From assembly GCA_017871115.1 (NCBI GenBank), contig JAFCIZ010000001.1, positions 4,011,501 to 4,075,500 on the forward strand: DNA of 64,000 nt, read 5' to 3'. The translations under genes and the position numbers were made by a program. Shown one piece after another: positions 47,261 to 60,843 of this stretch. The notes under the pieces were generated by a model. The model saw only the letters and a list, made by a program, of their open reading frames with translations. It was not told the DNA's origin and made no database searches. This stretch comes from Cunninghamella blakesleeana. Taxonomy: Eukaryota; Mucoromycota; Mucoromycetes; Mucorales; Cunninghamellaceae. Every line of letters starts with the position of its first letter. The stretch's first letter is position 1.

Positions 47261-50200
47261 TTATTGTGAGTTAAAAGATGCCATTGAAGCTCTTCTTGAC
47301 ATATAAGATGATGATGATGATGAGTTGGTAGACATAGAACAAACAGATTTGTTGCAGTCATTTTGTTTTGTTTCTATTAAAAATAATACAGCGAAAAAAT
47401 AAAAAATTAATAAACTGAGTTGCATTATTTGATTTGAATTTTAAATATATTATGCATATGTAGTTACCTATATTTTCAGCACAATTATAATAATAATTAG
47501 CTTTTTCAATATTATATTCCCCAGTTAAACCAAGACGATAAATTTCAGCAATTCTTCTTAAAGCGTCTACATCGTCCAATTTAGCAGCAGCTTCCCAAAA
47601 TACAAGCGCTTGATTCATATCTTTGTCAACAACATTGCCTTGTTCATAACACATGGCAATTTCAGAGATTGCCTTAATATTTGAATCACTATTATCATTT
47701 TCTTGAATCAATTCCAAAAGCATATTAAATCCTTCGGTTGGATTTCTTTCTTTTTTACCCCATCCATTCAAACAATAGCGTGCCATCATGACTTGAGCAT
47801 ATTTAACTTGCTCCTTTGTTTCTTCATTATCTTGATCATCTTCTTGTTCATTGCTTAATTGTATTGTTGAGGGGAAGGAGTCTACAAAAGATTTAAACCA
47901 ATCATAGGCCTCATCTTGCAAGTTCAAAGCTTCTTCATTATCATTACCATTTCCCAAAAGAATATCAGCCATTTTATGTTTCATTCTTGCCATTGCTAAT
48001 TCAGCTAAAGGCCCATGATTTTTTTGATAAGCATCTTCATACCATTGTAATGCATAAGAAGCAGTAATGAATTCATCATCTGATTCTTCAAGTTCACCAT
48101 TTTCGTATAAAGAGCCCATGATCATAGCAGCTTTTGATAATCCATTTTTAGCAGCAGATGTATAATATTCAGAAGCTTGCTTACAATTTTGATGAAGTAC
48201 CAACCTATCTTGTTCAGAACCAGAATGATTATTGTATGAAAATCCATAATGATAAAGCTCGGCTAACTTTAAGGAGGCTTCAGGCACATATTCAGCAGCT
48301 TCTTCAAATAATTTGAATCCACATTTATATTTCTTTTGATTATACCAGATATTCAAAGCTTGTTTATATCTTTCCAAAGCATAGAGTTTAGCCGATTCTT
48401 CATCACCTTCTTCTTTAGCCTTTTTAAAATATTGTCGAGCAGCAGCACTATTAATTTCTAAACCACCAATACCATTAGCGTGATAAAGACCTAATTTGTA
48501 AAAAGCCTTGACATATCTTTTTTGTTCTGCAGCACTATGGAACCAATACATGGCATTTTTATGATCACCTTTTTCTTCACTTATGATACCGAGTTGATAC
48601 ATAGCAACTGTATGCTGGTTACAATCAACAGATCGTTTAAACCATACTTGAGCTAAAGATTTATTGTTTTGGTTGTAAAATTGACCCAAAAAGAAACACA
48701 ATGTACTTATTGATTCACGATCCATTTTTGATAATTGTTGGCAATTTTCCCAAAAGTTTTGTACAACAGTTGTAAACTCTTTAAAAGCAACAGTAGATGA
48801 TAACTCATTATTGTTATTATTATTCATATCAGATTGTAATTGATACATAGCCATCATAATAACTGAAATAGGTTCATGCTGGGTTTTTTCAAACCATAAG
48901 ATTGCATTTTGATGTTGTTCCAATGAGTTATAAAGTTGTCCCATACCAACCATAGAGGATCTATCATTTTGTTCTGCACCAATTGAATAATAACTTAATG
49001 CATTGGTAGCGTTATCCAAATTAGATCCATCTTTCAAAAATGCTAAGTGATATAATCTGCCACGATGGTAGGTTGCTTGTATGTTCCCTAATTCCATAGC
49101 ACGTTCTAAAAGGTCAATCATTTCATTGTTATCATCTTCTTCGTCAGTATTCGTTTGTTCGAGTAATAATGCCAATTGAATCATACACCCGCTATGACCA
49201 GATGAAATACCTTGTTCTAAACGTGATCTTGCAGTTTGAATATCATTTTCTAAAATACAAAGTCTTGCTAATTCCAAAGCCGCATTTCCTTCACCTTCAT
49301 CAGCAGCTTGGGTTAGCCAATTTTTAGCTTCCGATACATCTTTTTGTTCACCATGAAGTAGCAAGAAACCTATTAAAAAAAATGAGAAAAGAACAAGTTT
49401 TCTGGTTAACAACATATATTATTATTATTATTAAAATAGTAAATGTATGGTTTATTACCTAAATAAAAACGTATAGTTCTTGCTAATTTTCTACTTTCAG
49501 AATTAAGACGGTTCATTTCATTTAAATGAATGATTGTATTTTGTAATTGATTCCAAGCTAAAGTGTATTGTTCAGTTTGCATGTAAACTTCAATAAGGCG
49601 AAAACGAGCTCTTTCTTGAATCCAATTCATTTCTTCTGTTTTAATTTTAGTTGCTTTTTCATACATAGTTGACGCAGAGAGAATGTCTTTAGTTACACCT
49701 TTTCCATATTCATAACATAAACCTAATGATACACAATAAATTATATAGTATATATATATATGATTAGTATAGTGTCACTTATATAAAGTCTTTTATAATA
49801 AAAAAAACATTGCAATAAAAAATTTACCTAATAGTTCCAAGGGTTCAACAGCAACTAATCCAGTAGCTTTTTCAACCATAGTTTGTAACCAAGAAAAAAC
49901 ATTTTGAAAAAAATCCATTGGGACATCTTGAGTAATATTTTCTAAAAGGAGTAATTTAGATACATTCAATCTTGCTGTCCAACCAGGTTTTGTTAAAATA
50001 GGATTAGAGTTAATTATAGCATCGTATGACTCCAAAGCTTTGTCCCACATTTTATTACGGTAATATAGATCTGCAATCGCCATTTTTGCTCTAAAAATAG
50101 AATAAAATTATAAAAAAGGTATATATATATATTTATAAGAGAAAGTAAAAATTATTAGTTTATCCAAAAAAAATAAAAATTTAATTTAGAAATTTTTTAT

Positions 50201-53200
50201 GGAGATTATGGAGTTAGTTTATAACTTACTTTTTATATCCTAATTTTTCAGATTGAACCAAACAAATGAGAGATTCATAAATATTTTTTTCTATTCCAAG
50301 GCCTTGTTCATAATAACGGGCCATTTCAACAAAAGCCAATGGGTCCTTTTTAGTAGCTGCTTTTTTTAATAATTGTAAAGCTGTATCATAACGTTGAGGA
50401 TCAGATGGTACATCAATAACATTTCCTTTTTCGAACACGCTTGCCAATGATCTTAAAGCTGTAGTGTAATGTTTATCATTTTCATTCATTGTAGCCACTT
50501 GTAACCATTTCACAGCTTCTTGATGAGAAGATTCTTCAGTTTCTTGCAAAAGTAATTGGGCTAAGCTAATCATTGCTATTGTATTTTGTTGTTTTGCAGA
50601 ACGTTCATACCAGATTTTTGCTTCTTTTAATTGAATGGAATGGATAGGTGATAATCCACGCTCATAAAATAAACCTAAACTATATTGAGCCATAGCATGA
50701 CCATGTTCAGCTGCTTTATTATACCATTTAAAAGCACGAAGAGAATCCTTTTCAATAATCATTTTGGATCCATTATTACTAGTATCATCTTGACGGCATC
50801 CATTAGCAAGCATCAATGCAACTTGGAATTCACCATCTACATAGCCATTTTGGGCACATTTTAAATAATAATCAAATGCTTTTTTGATATCACGTTTCAC
50901 TAATACAGCACCATCTTGATTTTTGATTCCTTCTTCATAACAGGCGCCAACCCAATAATGAGCTTCAGAATGATTTTCAACGTCAGATAAATATTTAAAT
51001 TCTCTATAAGCTAAAGAACGATCAATCATAACACCGCCCCATCCATTAAACTTGTAACGAGCCAACATTAATCTAGCAGTATTTCTTTGACGAACATAAC
51101 CAATATTATTTTTTACTTTTGTCGCTGTTGTGGATGAAGGAGAAATAGTGGATTTGCTTGTTTGAGTGGATAATGTTTGGTCATCATTAGCTACACTTTC
51201 GTACCAAGGATAGGCTTCAGCATAATGACCTGTTGTTGATAAAATATTGGCCAAAGATAATTTTGCCATGATAGAACCAGATAATGCGGCTTTGCTGTAA
51301 AGGTTAATAGCTGCATTGATATCCATTTTACACCCACGACCTTGTTCGGCTAAATGACCAAGAAGACCAATAGATTGTATATCACCTTGCATGGCCGCTT
51401 TAGTAATCCATTCATAAGCTATTTTTTCATTTTTAACGAGTCCAGAACCTTCACGATACATTAATCCAAGAGCACGTTGAGCTGGTGCATAACCATCCAT
51501 AGCTGCCTTATTTAAATGTTTGATTGCTTTTGCATAATCTTGATCTACTAATTTTCCAAGACGATAATGAATACCAACGAAATAATGAGCAAGGATAATT
51601 TGATTATTTGAAATGGGGTCATCAATTGATAAAGCTGCTTCATAGTGATACATAGCCTTTTTTGCATTTCTAGTAACTAATTCACCTTCTTCGTATAAAC
51701 CTCCAAGATATAAATGAGCATAAACATTATTCTATATATATGTATATATTTTTTTTTTAAAAAAAAAAAAAATATTTAAAAATGAGTTCAATTGATACAT
51801 TTTTTCTTTATAAATATTTTTTATTTTATTTTTAAGAGTATGTATCTATTAATTACCTGTTTTGCAGCCAATTCAAGCCATTGAATAGAGGTACAAATGG
51901 ATTTATTTTGTAACTCAGCGGAGCCATTGGTCAAAGAATTTAAATTTTCCAACACCAAAAGACTTAAGGAAACCTGGGCATCAGAGAAACCTTGACAAGC
52001 AGCACGATGAAACCAATATAATGCCAATTTAATATCAGGGTTTTGGTTTGAAAGAAGGCCATACTGATAATGTAAACCAACCATATATTGAGCACATTTA
52101 TTATCTTTATCGGCAGCCAATAAAAAATAATACAATGCCTTTTCAGCATCAGCATCAACCCCATCATCGCCTTTCGCCAGCATCATAGCAATTCTATATT
52201 GAGCCCATGCAATAGTTGAAGGAGGTATAGATGAATATAAAGATGATGAAGATGAAGATGAGGAGGGTAAATCAGCCACTCGACTGAACCAATAAAAAGA
52301 TTTAGGTATGTTGGGTTGATGAGATGTTGGATCATGATGACCTAAATAGTAACATTCAGCCAAAGGATAAAAAGATTCCACGCATTGGTGAGTTTCTGCC
52401 AAATAAGTTAATTGTCTAAATCCTTCTATTATACTAGATTGGTCACCACTATGTATTTTAGATTGTGCAACTGTAACCTGCTTATTTTTATCATTTTCTT
52501 CTTTTATTGTGGTGGGAGTCTTTTCTTCATTAATTGGTGTAACCAGAGTAGAGCTCAGGCCATCATTAAAATTAGATTCGCTGAAGGTAGTGGTAGTTGT
52601 ATTGGTATTATTATTGGTTGTTGTGAGGGTGTTTTTAGAATAAGTGGTACTACTATGTTTCGTTTGTCCAGATATAGAAGAAAATGTTGAATTGGGAGTT
52701 TCTATGGATATATTTGAAAAAAGATCTGAAAGTTCTGTAAATGAAGAAGAGTTGGAAGATAGAGAAGTAATAGTAGATTGTGGACAAGTAGAATCAGCTA
52801 AATGTAAATCAGTTGGAAATAAACTAGATAAAGGTTGTACAGCTAAATGGTCTCTTATTAAAGTTGAAGGTGTTCCCGTGGTATACATATCTATTCCAAC
52901 GGATATTAAACTTTGTGACTCTAAAGTTGTAGTAGCGGTGGTAGCAGTAGTAGTAGGAGCAGTAGTTTTTGTAGATGCAGTTTGTATTGATGTAGAAGAT
53001 GCATAGGTGGTATAATTATTTTTTTGTGTTGTAGTTGTATTTACTGAAGCTGTTGACTTTGTTGAATTATTATTATTAATATTTAATTGTGCGTTATTAG
53101 TTATATTTATCTCTTTTTTAATTCCTGCGGTATTATTATTATTATTATTAGCCGATTTATTTGTTGCGCGTGTATTGATAGCACTTTTTCGTTTACTATT

Positions 53201-53230
53201 TGAATTGTTTTTACTTTGTGACGATCCCAT
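47261..53230 (-). CDS. Giant Sel1-repeat (HCP-like) scaffold protein with N-myristoylation-type start
   Basis: Exons (5' to 3'): 51857-53230, 50230-51731, 49828-50090, 49459-49722, 47468-49369, 47261-47373; 1,805 aa, phases consistent through all six exons. It starts MGSSQSKN, fitting the MGxxxS N-myristoyltransferase consensus, with a following basic patch (KRKS). Residues about 10-260 are Asn/Thr/Ser-rich and disordered. From about 275 to near 1,760 the protein is almost continuous Sel1-like/TPR-like helical repeats of about 36 residues (for example AQRALGLMYREGSG, AQYSLGLFYERGLS, AMIMGSLYENGEL, GNVVDKDMNQALVFWEAAA). The end is Ser-rich with RRAS. Sel1 proteins are adaptors (Hrd3, Chs4/Skt5). 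This one lacks the Chs4 CAAX end and is more than twice its size, so it is not a Chs4 ortholog. A membrane-anchored scaffold is inferred. Confidence 0.88.
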
Positions 53231-54719
53231 TTTCTTTTTATTTATTAATTACAAATACAAAAATATAATACAAATAATAACAATAATAAAAAATAAAAAT
53301 AAAAAGAGAAAGGTATATATTTTTTTTTAAATTGAAAAAAAAAAAAAAAAAAAAGGCAAGGGAAAGAAAAGGCGAAGAAAGAAAAAAAAGTAAAAAAAAA
53401 TTAGAGCTTTTAAAAATTAAGAGTTTTTTTAATCACCGGACTTATGCTTCCTGATTTGGAAGATGTTTACTCTTATTGAACCCTTATCGCATAGACTTTT
53501 TAAAATAAATTACAATCAATTTTCTTATTGTTAAAATAAACATTGTAAACATTTTTATTTATTTATTTATATATCTAATCTTTATACTATATAGTTTCAA
53601 ACAATGAATAATTTGTATAGATATAATAAAACAAATAAACATAAACTTTTTTTTGTAATATAAAAAATAATACTTAAGTCTATTAATGAGCAACACAAAA
53701 AACGCCATTGTCCAACATTTGACTAGATAGCTAGAGTACACACGTGCCTTGATGCTAATTTCATTTTCAAATATGGCCATATGACCCATTGAGTGGATTT
53801 TTTTTCAATTTTTTTTTTCTCTATTTCTATTTTGTCCTTAAAATTCCAGGAATCCTTATAAATTCAGTTCATTTGAACCATCACATTATATATAAATCAT
53901 GCCCTGTATTTTTTTAAAAATAAGTGAAACAAACTATTCTAAAATAATAATAATATTCATTGTAAAAGTCATTCATTATATTTAAAATTTTTAAACTATC
54001 CAAAAAAAAAAAAAATCCTCGCAACAACTTTTTCTCTTTTACTTCATTTATTTAATATTAAAAAATTGCCTATTAAATGCCATTCGCCCTTTTAACGGAA
54101 AACTAAAAAGGTAATAAGATCATTTATAATGTTTATTCGTATACGTCACTACATAAAATTGAGGGATGCTTTTTTTAAAGTCAGCATAATTTTTTTCTGA
54201 GTCACGGCGTATTTTAAAAAAACTTTTTTTTTGTTTGGAGGTTTTTTTTCTACTAGTTTACGTTTTCTTTATACAAGTTTAGATAATTTCGTTAACTTCT
54301 ATCTACACTTTTTTCTATCAACACTTTTTTATTGCCTTCTATCGAAAAAGTTTTTATAAAAACTTAGTTCATGTTTTGTTCGTTATTGGACTGGAATCAA
54401 TTCTCCAAACATATAGATCAGCAGCATTTTCTTAAAGTTAAAAAGAAACTACTTTATCATTCTTAACTTTTAATCAATACTATCAAATATACTTTTCTTA
54501 TTATTTTTCTATTAGCATTTTTTATTTTATACATTTTTTTTTAACAACTTCTTTTAATATTATATTAAAATAACTCTAACAAAAAAAAATACTCTATCCC
54601 TTTTATTCTTTTTTAAAAAAACATAACTTTTATTTCTTTAAATTTCAACTTTAACTTTACTTTATACATCTATTCTTCATTTTTATATTTTTATATTATT
54701 TTATTAACAATCAATAATC
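53231..54719. other. Divergent region between Sel1 and eIF5 genes
   Basis: 1.49 kb without a recognisable gene. The last 600 bp before 54720 are pyrimidine-rich with long T tracts, typical of a strong fungal promoter and leader. A small open frame on the minus strand near 53559-53789 has no codon pattern or homology that I recognise. Confidence 0.5.
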
Positions 54720-56314
54720 ATGGCTACTATCAACGTTCGACGTGATGTTAAAGATTCTTTCTATCGTTACAAAATGCCTCGTCTTATGTCTAAGGTATAA
54801 ATGCTAACAATAACAACAGCAACAAAAGAAATATATACTATATATATATATAAACATATATACTTATTTTATATTAATCCTCCATAATTTTTAAATATAT
54901 TTATTTATATAATATATATATATATAGGTTGAAGGTAGAGGTAATGGTATTAAAACAGTTATTCCAAATATGCCTGAAATTGCTCGTGCTTTATCTCGTC
55001 CTCCATCCTGTAAGTAACTTCTATATTTTTTACTATAAACATTATTATTAGTAATACTAATAATTATGAATTCAATTGACTGCTTATTAATTTTATTTTA
55101 TTATTGTTATATAATATTCCGAAATACGTATTTATATAGATCCTACCAAGTACTTTGGTTGTGAACTTGGTACTCAAGTAAAATGTGATGACAGTAAAGA
55201 AAGATATATTGTTAATGGTGATCATGATGCTCAAAGATTACAAGAAATCTTGGATGGGTTTATTTCAAAATATGTTCTCTGTTCTTCTTGTAAAAACCCA
55301 GAAACTGATATTGTAATTTTAATATATAATTATACATTTTTTATTACTATAATAATTATTCAACCACTTTGACTAATTATAAAAAAACAATGAATCATCT
55401 GACAACCTTTTGTTTATTTTTTTATTTACTTTTTCTAAATATAGATAATTAAAAATGATACTATTTTGATGGATTGTAAAGCATGTGGTGCAAGAAATAC
55501 TGGTGATATGCAACATAAACTTTCTGCTTTTATTATTAGAAACCCTCCTGCAGTAGCATCCAAAAATCAACGTAAACAACGTAAAGCAGCCACTGCTCAA
55601 ACTAATGGATCTGATGAACATGGTCCTGGCGGTGGATTTGTTGAAGATGAAGGAGAAGATGCTTCAGATGATGATATTATTTCTCAACGCATTAACAGAG
55701 AAGCAGCAGGATTAAAATTGGAAAGTCAATTGGCAAATGAAGATTGGTCTGAAGATACAAGCGAAGCTGCTGTAGCTCAAAGAATGAAGGAACTTTCTGT
55801 AAAAGGTGTTGGTGCCTTTGGTGATGATGATGATGAAGGTGGTGATAATAAATATGAACTCTTTGGTACTTGGTTAGATGAACAAGAAAATCCTTCCGAT
55901 AATGATATTATTGAAAAAGCAAAGGAATTGGGTGTTTATGGAAAATATAAAGCTTGTCAAGTATTGGTTCAATGCATTTTTGACGAATCAGCTGTTACAC
56001 AAATCCCCAAACGTACCGCATTATTACAAAAATTTGTTACCGAAGAAAAACATCAAAAGGCTGTTCTTGGTGGTTTAGAACGCTTGGTTGGATTGGATCA
56101 TAAAGATGCTTTATTGAAAAAAGTACCTGCTATTCTTATGAAAATCTATGATGCTGATATCATTGAAGATGATGTGTTTATTAAATGGGGTGAAAAGCCT
56201 TCTAAGCGTTATGTCGATAAGGAAATTTCTAAAGAAGTTAAAAAGGCTGCAAAACCTTTCTTAGAATGGATCGAAAATGCTTCTGAAGAAGAATCTGATG
56301 AAGAATCCGAATAA
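54720..56314 (+). CDS. TIF5: Translation initiation factor eIF5
   Basis: Exons 54720-54794, 54928-55009, 55140-55312, 55445-56314; 399 aa. The N-terminal domain includes FYRYKMPRL (Arg16 corresponds to the GAP arginine, R15 of yeast eIF5), [15 protein letters not shown] and the zinc ribbon CSSC...CKACG. An acidic linker ([11 protein letters not shown]) and KELFGTW-like region lead to the W2/HEAT C-terminal domain ([60 protein letters not shown]). eIF5 stimulates GTP hydrolysis by eIF2 on the scanning ribosome and bridges eIF3 and eIF1; another eIF3 partner (eIF3a) is in the same window but not co-regulated by proximity. Confidence 0.96.
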
Positions 56315-57229
56315 TATATTCCTTTATTACCCTTACTGTTTTTTTTACCATGTTTATGTTTATTTTATTTTATTTTTTTCAAAAAAAAATAATAATAATT
56401 ATAATATTAATACTGGTTTTTTCAGTTTAACTTTTTAGCCAAAAAATTAAATATAAAATAGTACAATATACAATTATAATAATAAACTTTATTGTTAAAA
56501 ACTAATTATATATAAGCAGATATGATCTAGAAAAGAGAGAGAAAATAATGGGATAATATATAGTAAAGAAATAAAGCATTTTTTAAAATAAAATTATTAT
56601 CTTAGTGATTATTATATTGATCAAAAAGGAAAAAAAAATATTAGTATAAAAGTACTACATGAATATGTAGGGTACCAGTTTCTAAATTAAACATAATAAA
56701 TCCAATAACATATATATGCTGTATAAATAACCTTACCAAATATTTGATCAAAAATATATTAATAGAAAGATAAACATACTACATTTTCTATAAAGTGATT
56801 ACTTTTAAATAAACAAATAAAATACGTACGTATATATAACTTAGATGAGAATTGCCCATTTCTAAAAATTATTTTACTGCTATTCTTTTTACCATGGTCT
56901 CATTATCGTTTCTTTTTTTTTTCCATCACTACCTTCTTTATTGGCGGACCATTGAGCTAAAGTTATTTTATGCTCATTTCTTTTTTATAATTGATCATTT
57001 TTTATTATTAATGAGTAGCAATGTTTCATTTGTATTTATTTGTTATTTTTTTTAAAAAAAACACTGGAATTAACAAGATCTCTTTAATATTTACTTGCTT
57101 ATTTTTTTTTTATTTTTATAAAAGGGAATAAATAATTTGGAAAAAGAATAAAAATAACTATAAACAGATTGGAGTAATAAATAAATAAAAAAAGTTGACA
57201 AAACTAAATAAAAATAATTATTAATAAAC
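56315..57229. other. Convergent spacer
   Basis: 915 bp between the eIF5 and SDR stop codons. AT-rich; a T-rich stretch near 56880-57060 has short open frames only. No gene or structured RNA recognised. Confidence 0.5.
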
Positions 57230-58658
57230 TTAGATACCACGTCCTCCGGTGACCTAAAAATATGGGTTAAAAACAATTATATCCATTAATATCTCTCTAT
57301 AAACCTTTGTATATTTATTTATTTATTTTTATTTTTATTTTTATTGTTACCTCAAGAGTGTGTCCAGAGATATAGCTAGATAAAGGAGAACACATCATCA
57401 AGACGGAACCAGCAACTTCATCAGCGTTACCAGCACGACCTAATGGAATATCAGCATAAGGGTTGACTTTACCAGCTTTGTTACCGGTAGGGATACCAAG
57501 GGCAACCTTTTGACCATCGATTTCAATAGCAGCACCAGTTTCCTTAGCACGGGTAAGACGAGTATCAACCCAACCAAAGGCAACAGTATTGGCGCGAACA
57601 CCAAAGAGACCCTGGATTATTTATAAAATAATAATAATAATATATATTTATAAGTGAATCTATTTGTTTTCATTTTATTTGTATTTTTTTTTAAAAAAAA
57701 AGATAAAAATAAAAAACGATCTTTATTATTTATTTAACCCTTACCCATTCCTTAGCAATAGTCTTGGTTAAACCAACAACACCAGCCTTAGCTAAAAGAT
57801 GATGAAAAAAAATCATACATTAAAAACCATTTACACTTTAAAACATTTGTGTACCACCACAATTATTATAATAACTATTATTAATATTAATTACCAGTAG
57901 CATAGTTAGCTTGACCAACGTTACCGTGTAAACCAGAAGTGGAAGAAATCTATATAAATGATAATAATAAAAAATAATGGTTAACATGAGGAAGCCAAAC
58001 TTTAATATTATATATTTTGGTCTTCTTTTATGGTCATAATCTATAAATATATATAGTACTTACGTTAACAATAGATTTGTTAGCACCATCCTTTTGGCGA
58101 AGGTATTTAGCAGAAGCGCGGATGATTCTGAAAGGAGCGGTGTTATGAACAGCCAACATCAAGTCCCATTGTTTATCGGTAGTCTTGTGAAGCATAGCAT
58201 CGAAAGTGAAACCAGCATTGTTAACGATATGATTGATTTTACCATAAGCTTTTACAGTACCTTCGATTAATTTTTCAGCAAAGTCTTCAGCTAAAACATC
58301 ACCAGGAATAGAGATAGCTTTGAAACCAGCAGCGTTAATGTCAGCGGCAACTTGGTCAGATTTAGTAGCATCAATGTCAGTAACAACTACTAAAGCACCT
58401 TCACGAGCAAAAAGTTCAGCACAACTCTTACCAATACCTTGACTACATAAAATAAAATAAATATATAAATACGTGAGTAAAAAATTTTAAATAAAACATA
58501 ATATCTCTCTATCTCTTCTTTTTTAATAGAATAGAATAAAATATAAACAAGCTTTACCCAGAACCGGTAATGATAGCAACTTCACCAGCTAATAAACCTT
58601 GAGGATAGTTACCAGATAAGTGGCCTTTAATGGTGTTTAAACGGTCGGTAGCAGACAT
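57230..58658 (-). CDS. Short-chain dehydrogenase/reductase (FabG-like)
   Basis: Exons (5' to 3'): 58558-58658, 58064-58442, 57895-57949, 57745-57791, 57351-57611, 57230-57253; 288 aa. Classical SDR landmarks: TGSGQGIG at 31-38 (dinucleotide binding), TDID after beta-2 (Asp suggests NAD preference), NNAG, catalytic Ser163, Tyr176 and Lys180 (YATAK). It resembles 3-oxoacyl-ACP/CoA reductases, but the substrate cannot be predicted. The C-terminus ends GGRGI, with no SKL peroxisomal signal, and there is no clear mitochondrial presequence. A 22-residue N-terminal extension precedes the Rossmann fold. The last exon is only 24 nt including the stop. Codon use looks less A/U-biased than its neighbours (many GCC/ACC/GTC), which suggests high expression. 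Confidence 0.93.
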
Positions 58659-59525
58659 ATTATTTATTTATTTATAAAGTTATATAAAAATAAAAGAAAG
58701 AGAAAAGAGAAAAAAAAGAAAGGAAAATTTATATAGCCTTGTTATATCTTTTTTTTTGCATTTTAAAACCCGATTTTTTAAATTTGTAAGTGTCAGCAAA
58801 AATGATTCCGGCAAAACTTAAACACTCTTTACCCCACATCACCAACACTGTGGATCAATAATAATAATAAACATATAACATAATGATATTTCCAAATTAT
58901 ACATAAAATCATCAATATGTGAAAATAAAAAATAAAAAAAAATAAGTGTAATACTTTTATTATTTTTATTATTACTATTATTATTATTTGTAACTATTAT
59001 TTTTTTGTGTTTATTTGATTATTGATAATTGATTTTTAACTTAAATTAGGGCTATCCTTGCTTTACAAAAAAATAGCTTCAATCTCCGTCCCTTTTATGC
59101 TTACAAAATTTATATATTTGTGAGAAAAATAGTTTTTGGGTATAGTAGTTAAAAAACAATAGCTATATAAATATAAATTTATCATCAATAATTATATGGG
59201 ATAAAATCAAATTATTAATATTTAAATTATCAAAATAATAATAAATTATAATGTATTCATAATTATACTCTAAATTACGACATTTTTATTCTTATGGCAA
59301 GTACCCAAAAAAAAAGACTTGTGGTATTAAAAAGATAAAATAATAAAATATTGTAAGCTATATAGATATATATGGGTAAATTTGTAAATAACAAGTGGAT
59401 GTAAATATATATTAATTTCTAAAATATAAAATTAAAATGATTTAAGTGCATATAGATAATATAAAACATATGAATTAATCACTCAATCCATAAAACTAAA
59501 AATAAAATAAAAAGGAAATAAAGAA
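58659..59525. other. Promoter-side spacer of the SDR gene
   Basis: 867 bp between the SDR start and the MBL gene stop on the same strand. AT-rich with a TATT trinucleotide region near 58950-58990. No coding or RNA gene recognised. Confidence 0.5.
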
Positions 59526-60843
59526 TTATAAACGGCTTTTATCTATATAGCCCCAAGGTTTACTCATCATTTTAAATAATTCCTCAGGATTATATTCTGT
59601 CCCATCGAGCAACTGAGCACGACCATCCTTTTGTAATTTTACTAGATGTAAAGCAATACCTCGAATAATGACAGGTTGCATTTTTGTTGGTAGTTCATTA
59701 CCATATCTACAAGTTTTTTTAAATAAACAAAATTGTAGTAATAAAAAAACAAATAAAAAACAAAAAAGTCATAGTGAGTTAGTTCTCAATTCTTTTTAAG
59801 AAAAATAATAAAAAAATAAAATAAAAAAGAGAAAGGGAGACATACAAACTATGAGCGATGTCTGAAGCAGTCCAATCCCCACCATGATCAGGTTTTTGAG
59901 TACGCATTAAATCCACAATCTGAGTTTCCCGTTCTTCTCTATATTTAATATATTGACGGATTCTAGCCAACCCATCCATTACTACAGCACCATGACCAGG
60001 ATAGAGCTTATCAGGAGCCATATTTTCTAACTTTTTTAAACTTGTCATATAGTCGTATAAATCATTAAACACCACAGACCCATGGCCAAGTACCATGTCA
60101 GCAGTAAATAAGCTATTTTCTTCTTCTAACCAAAAACAACAATGATCAGCAGCATGCCCAGGAGTAAATAAAACATGAATAGTAGTTGTTCGTTCATCAT
60201 CATCACCAGCCATATCTAATTGAAATAATTGCCCATCTCTTAAGTCTTCCACAGGGATATCTTTGGGAAAACTATCCATATGGAAATAATGATCATCACA
60301 TTGTGGATCGAGAGGGTATTTATGTACGCGAATGGGAAGGACTGGATCGTTTAAATTTGATGTGTAAATATCACTAATACCACCCTAAAATAAAAATAAA
60401 AAACAAAAAAAAAGTAGAAAAAATTATTAGTCATGCATAAAAAAATGAATAAGGAAAGTGATTTTTTTTAATATATTACAAAATGATCATGGTGACAGTG
60501 AGAGATAAGAATATCGCTAATATAAGCATCAGGCGAAATAGCTTTTAAAGATTCTTGTAATAAGGGTAAATAACCCAATTCACCTTCTCCAGTATCAATC
60601 AATATTTTTCTATTTCCCAAACCAACAAGGTATGTATTGGTGCCTAAAAATAAAAAAATGAAAATGAAAATAAAAAAAATGAAAACGTCAATATATAGTG
60701 TAAAATAAAAAGATTTAAATATAATTATACGTAATAGAATATATACCTTGGAGACAAAAGCTAGAAGGATTTAAACCCATTACTCTCCATACTCTATCAG
60801 AAAGTTTAGCAAAATTTGGTAAATGTGGAAGATTACGTGCCAT
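59526..60843 (-). CDS. Metallo-beta-lactamase-fold hydrolase, LACTB2-like endoribonuclease
   Basis: Exons (5' to 3'): 60747-60843, 60480-60643, 59846-60384, 59526-59706; 326 aa. Metal motifs: SHCHHDHFGG (HxHxDH), FTPGHAADHCCF, LFTADMVLGHG and LYPGHG, giving the full two-zinc site. NPSSFCLQGTNTYLVG at the N-terminus and the C-terminal winged-helix-like region (MRTQKPDHGGDWTASDIAHSLY) match LACTB2/Lactb2-type proteins. Human LACTB2 is a mitochondrial single-strand RNA endonuclease; here no convincing presequence is visible, so location is open. Fungal relatives of this group are also found next to polyketide genes; no such cluster is present. Confidence 0.92.

Noticed and set aside
52412..53006. 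Plus-strand ORFs with Cys/Val-rich products opposite the Sel1 N-terminus
   Set aside because: They mirror Thr/Ser/Asn codon repeats of the minus-strand gene and have no recognisable domain.
53559..53789. Possible small gene in the Sel1/eIF5 spacer
   Set aside because: Second half is A/T homopolymer-derived (Tyr/Phe/Lys), and there is no homology or splice support.
58659..60843. SDR plus metallo-beta-lactamase pair considered as part of a secondary-metabolite cluster
   Set aside because: No polyketide synthase, NRPS, P450 or transporter lies nearby; both fit housekeeping families.
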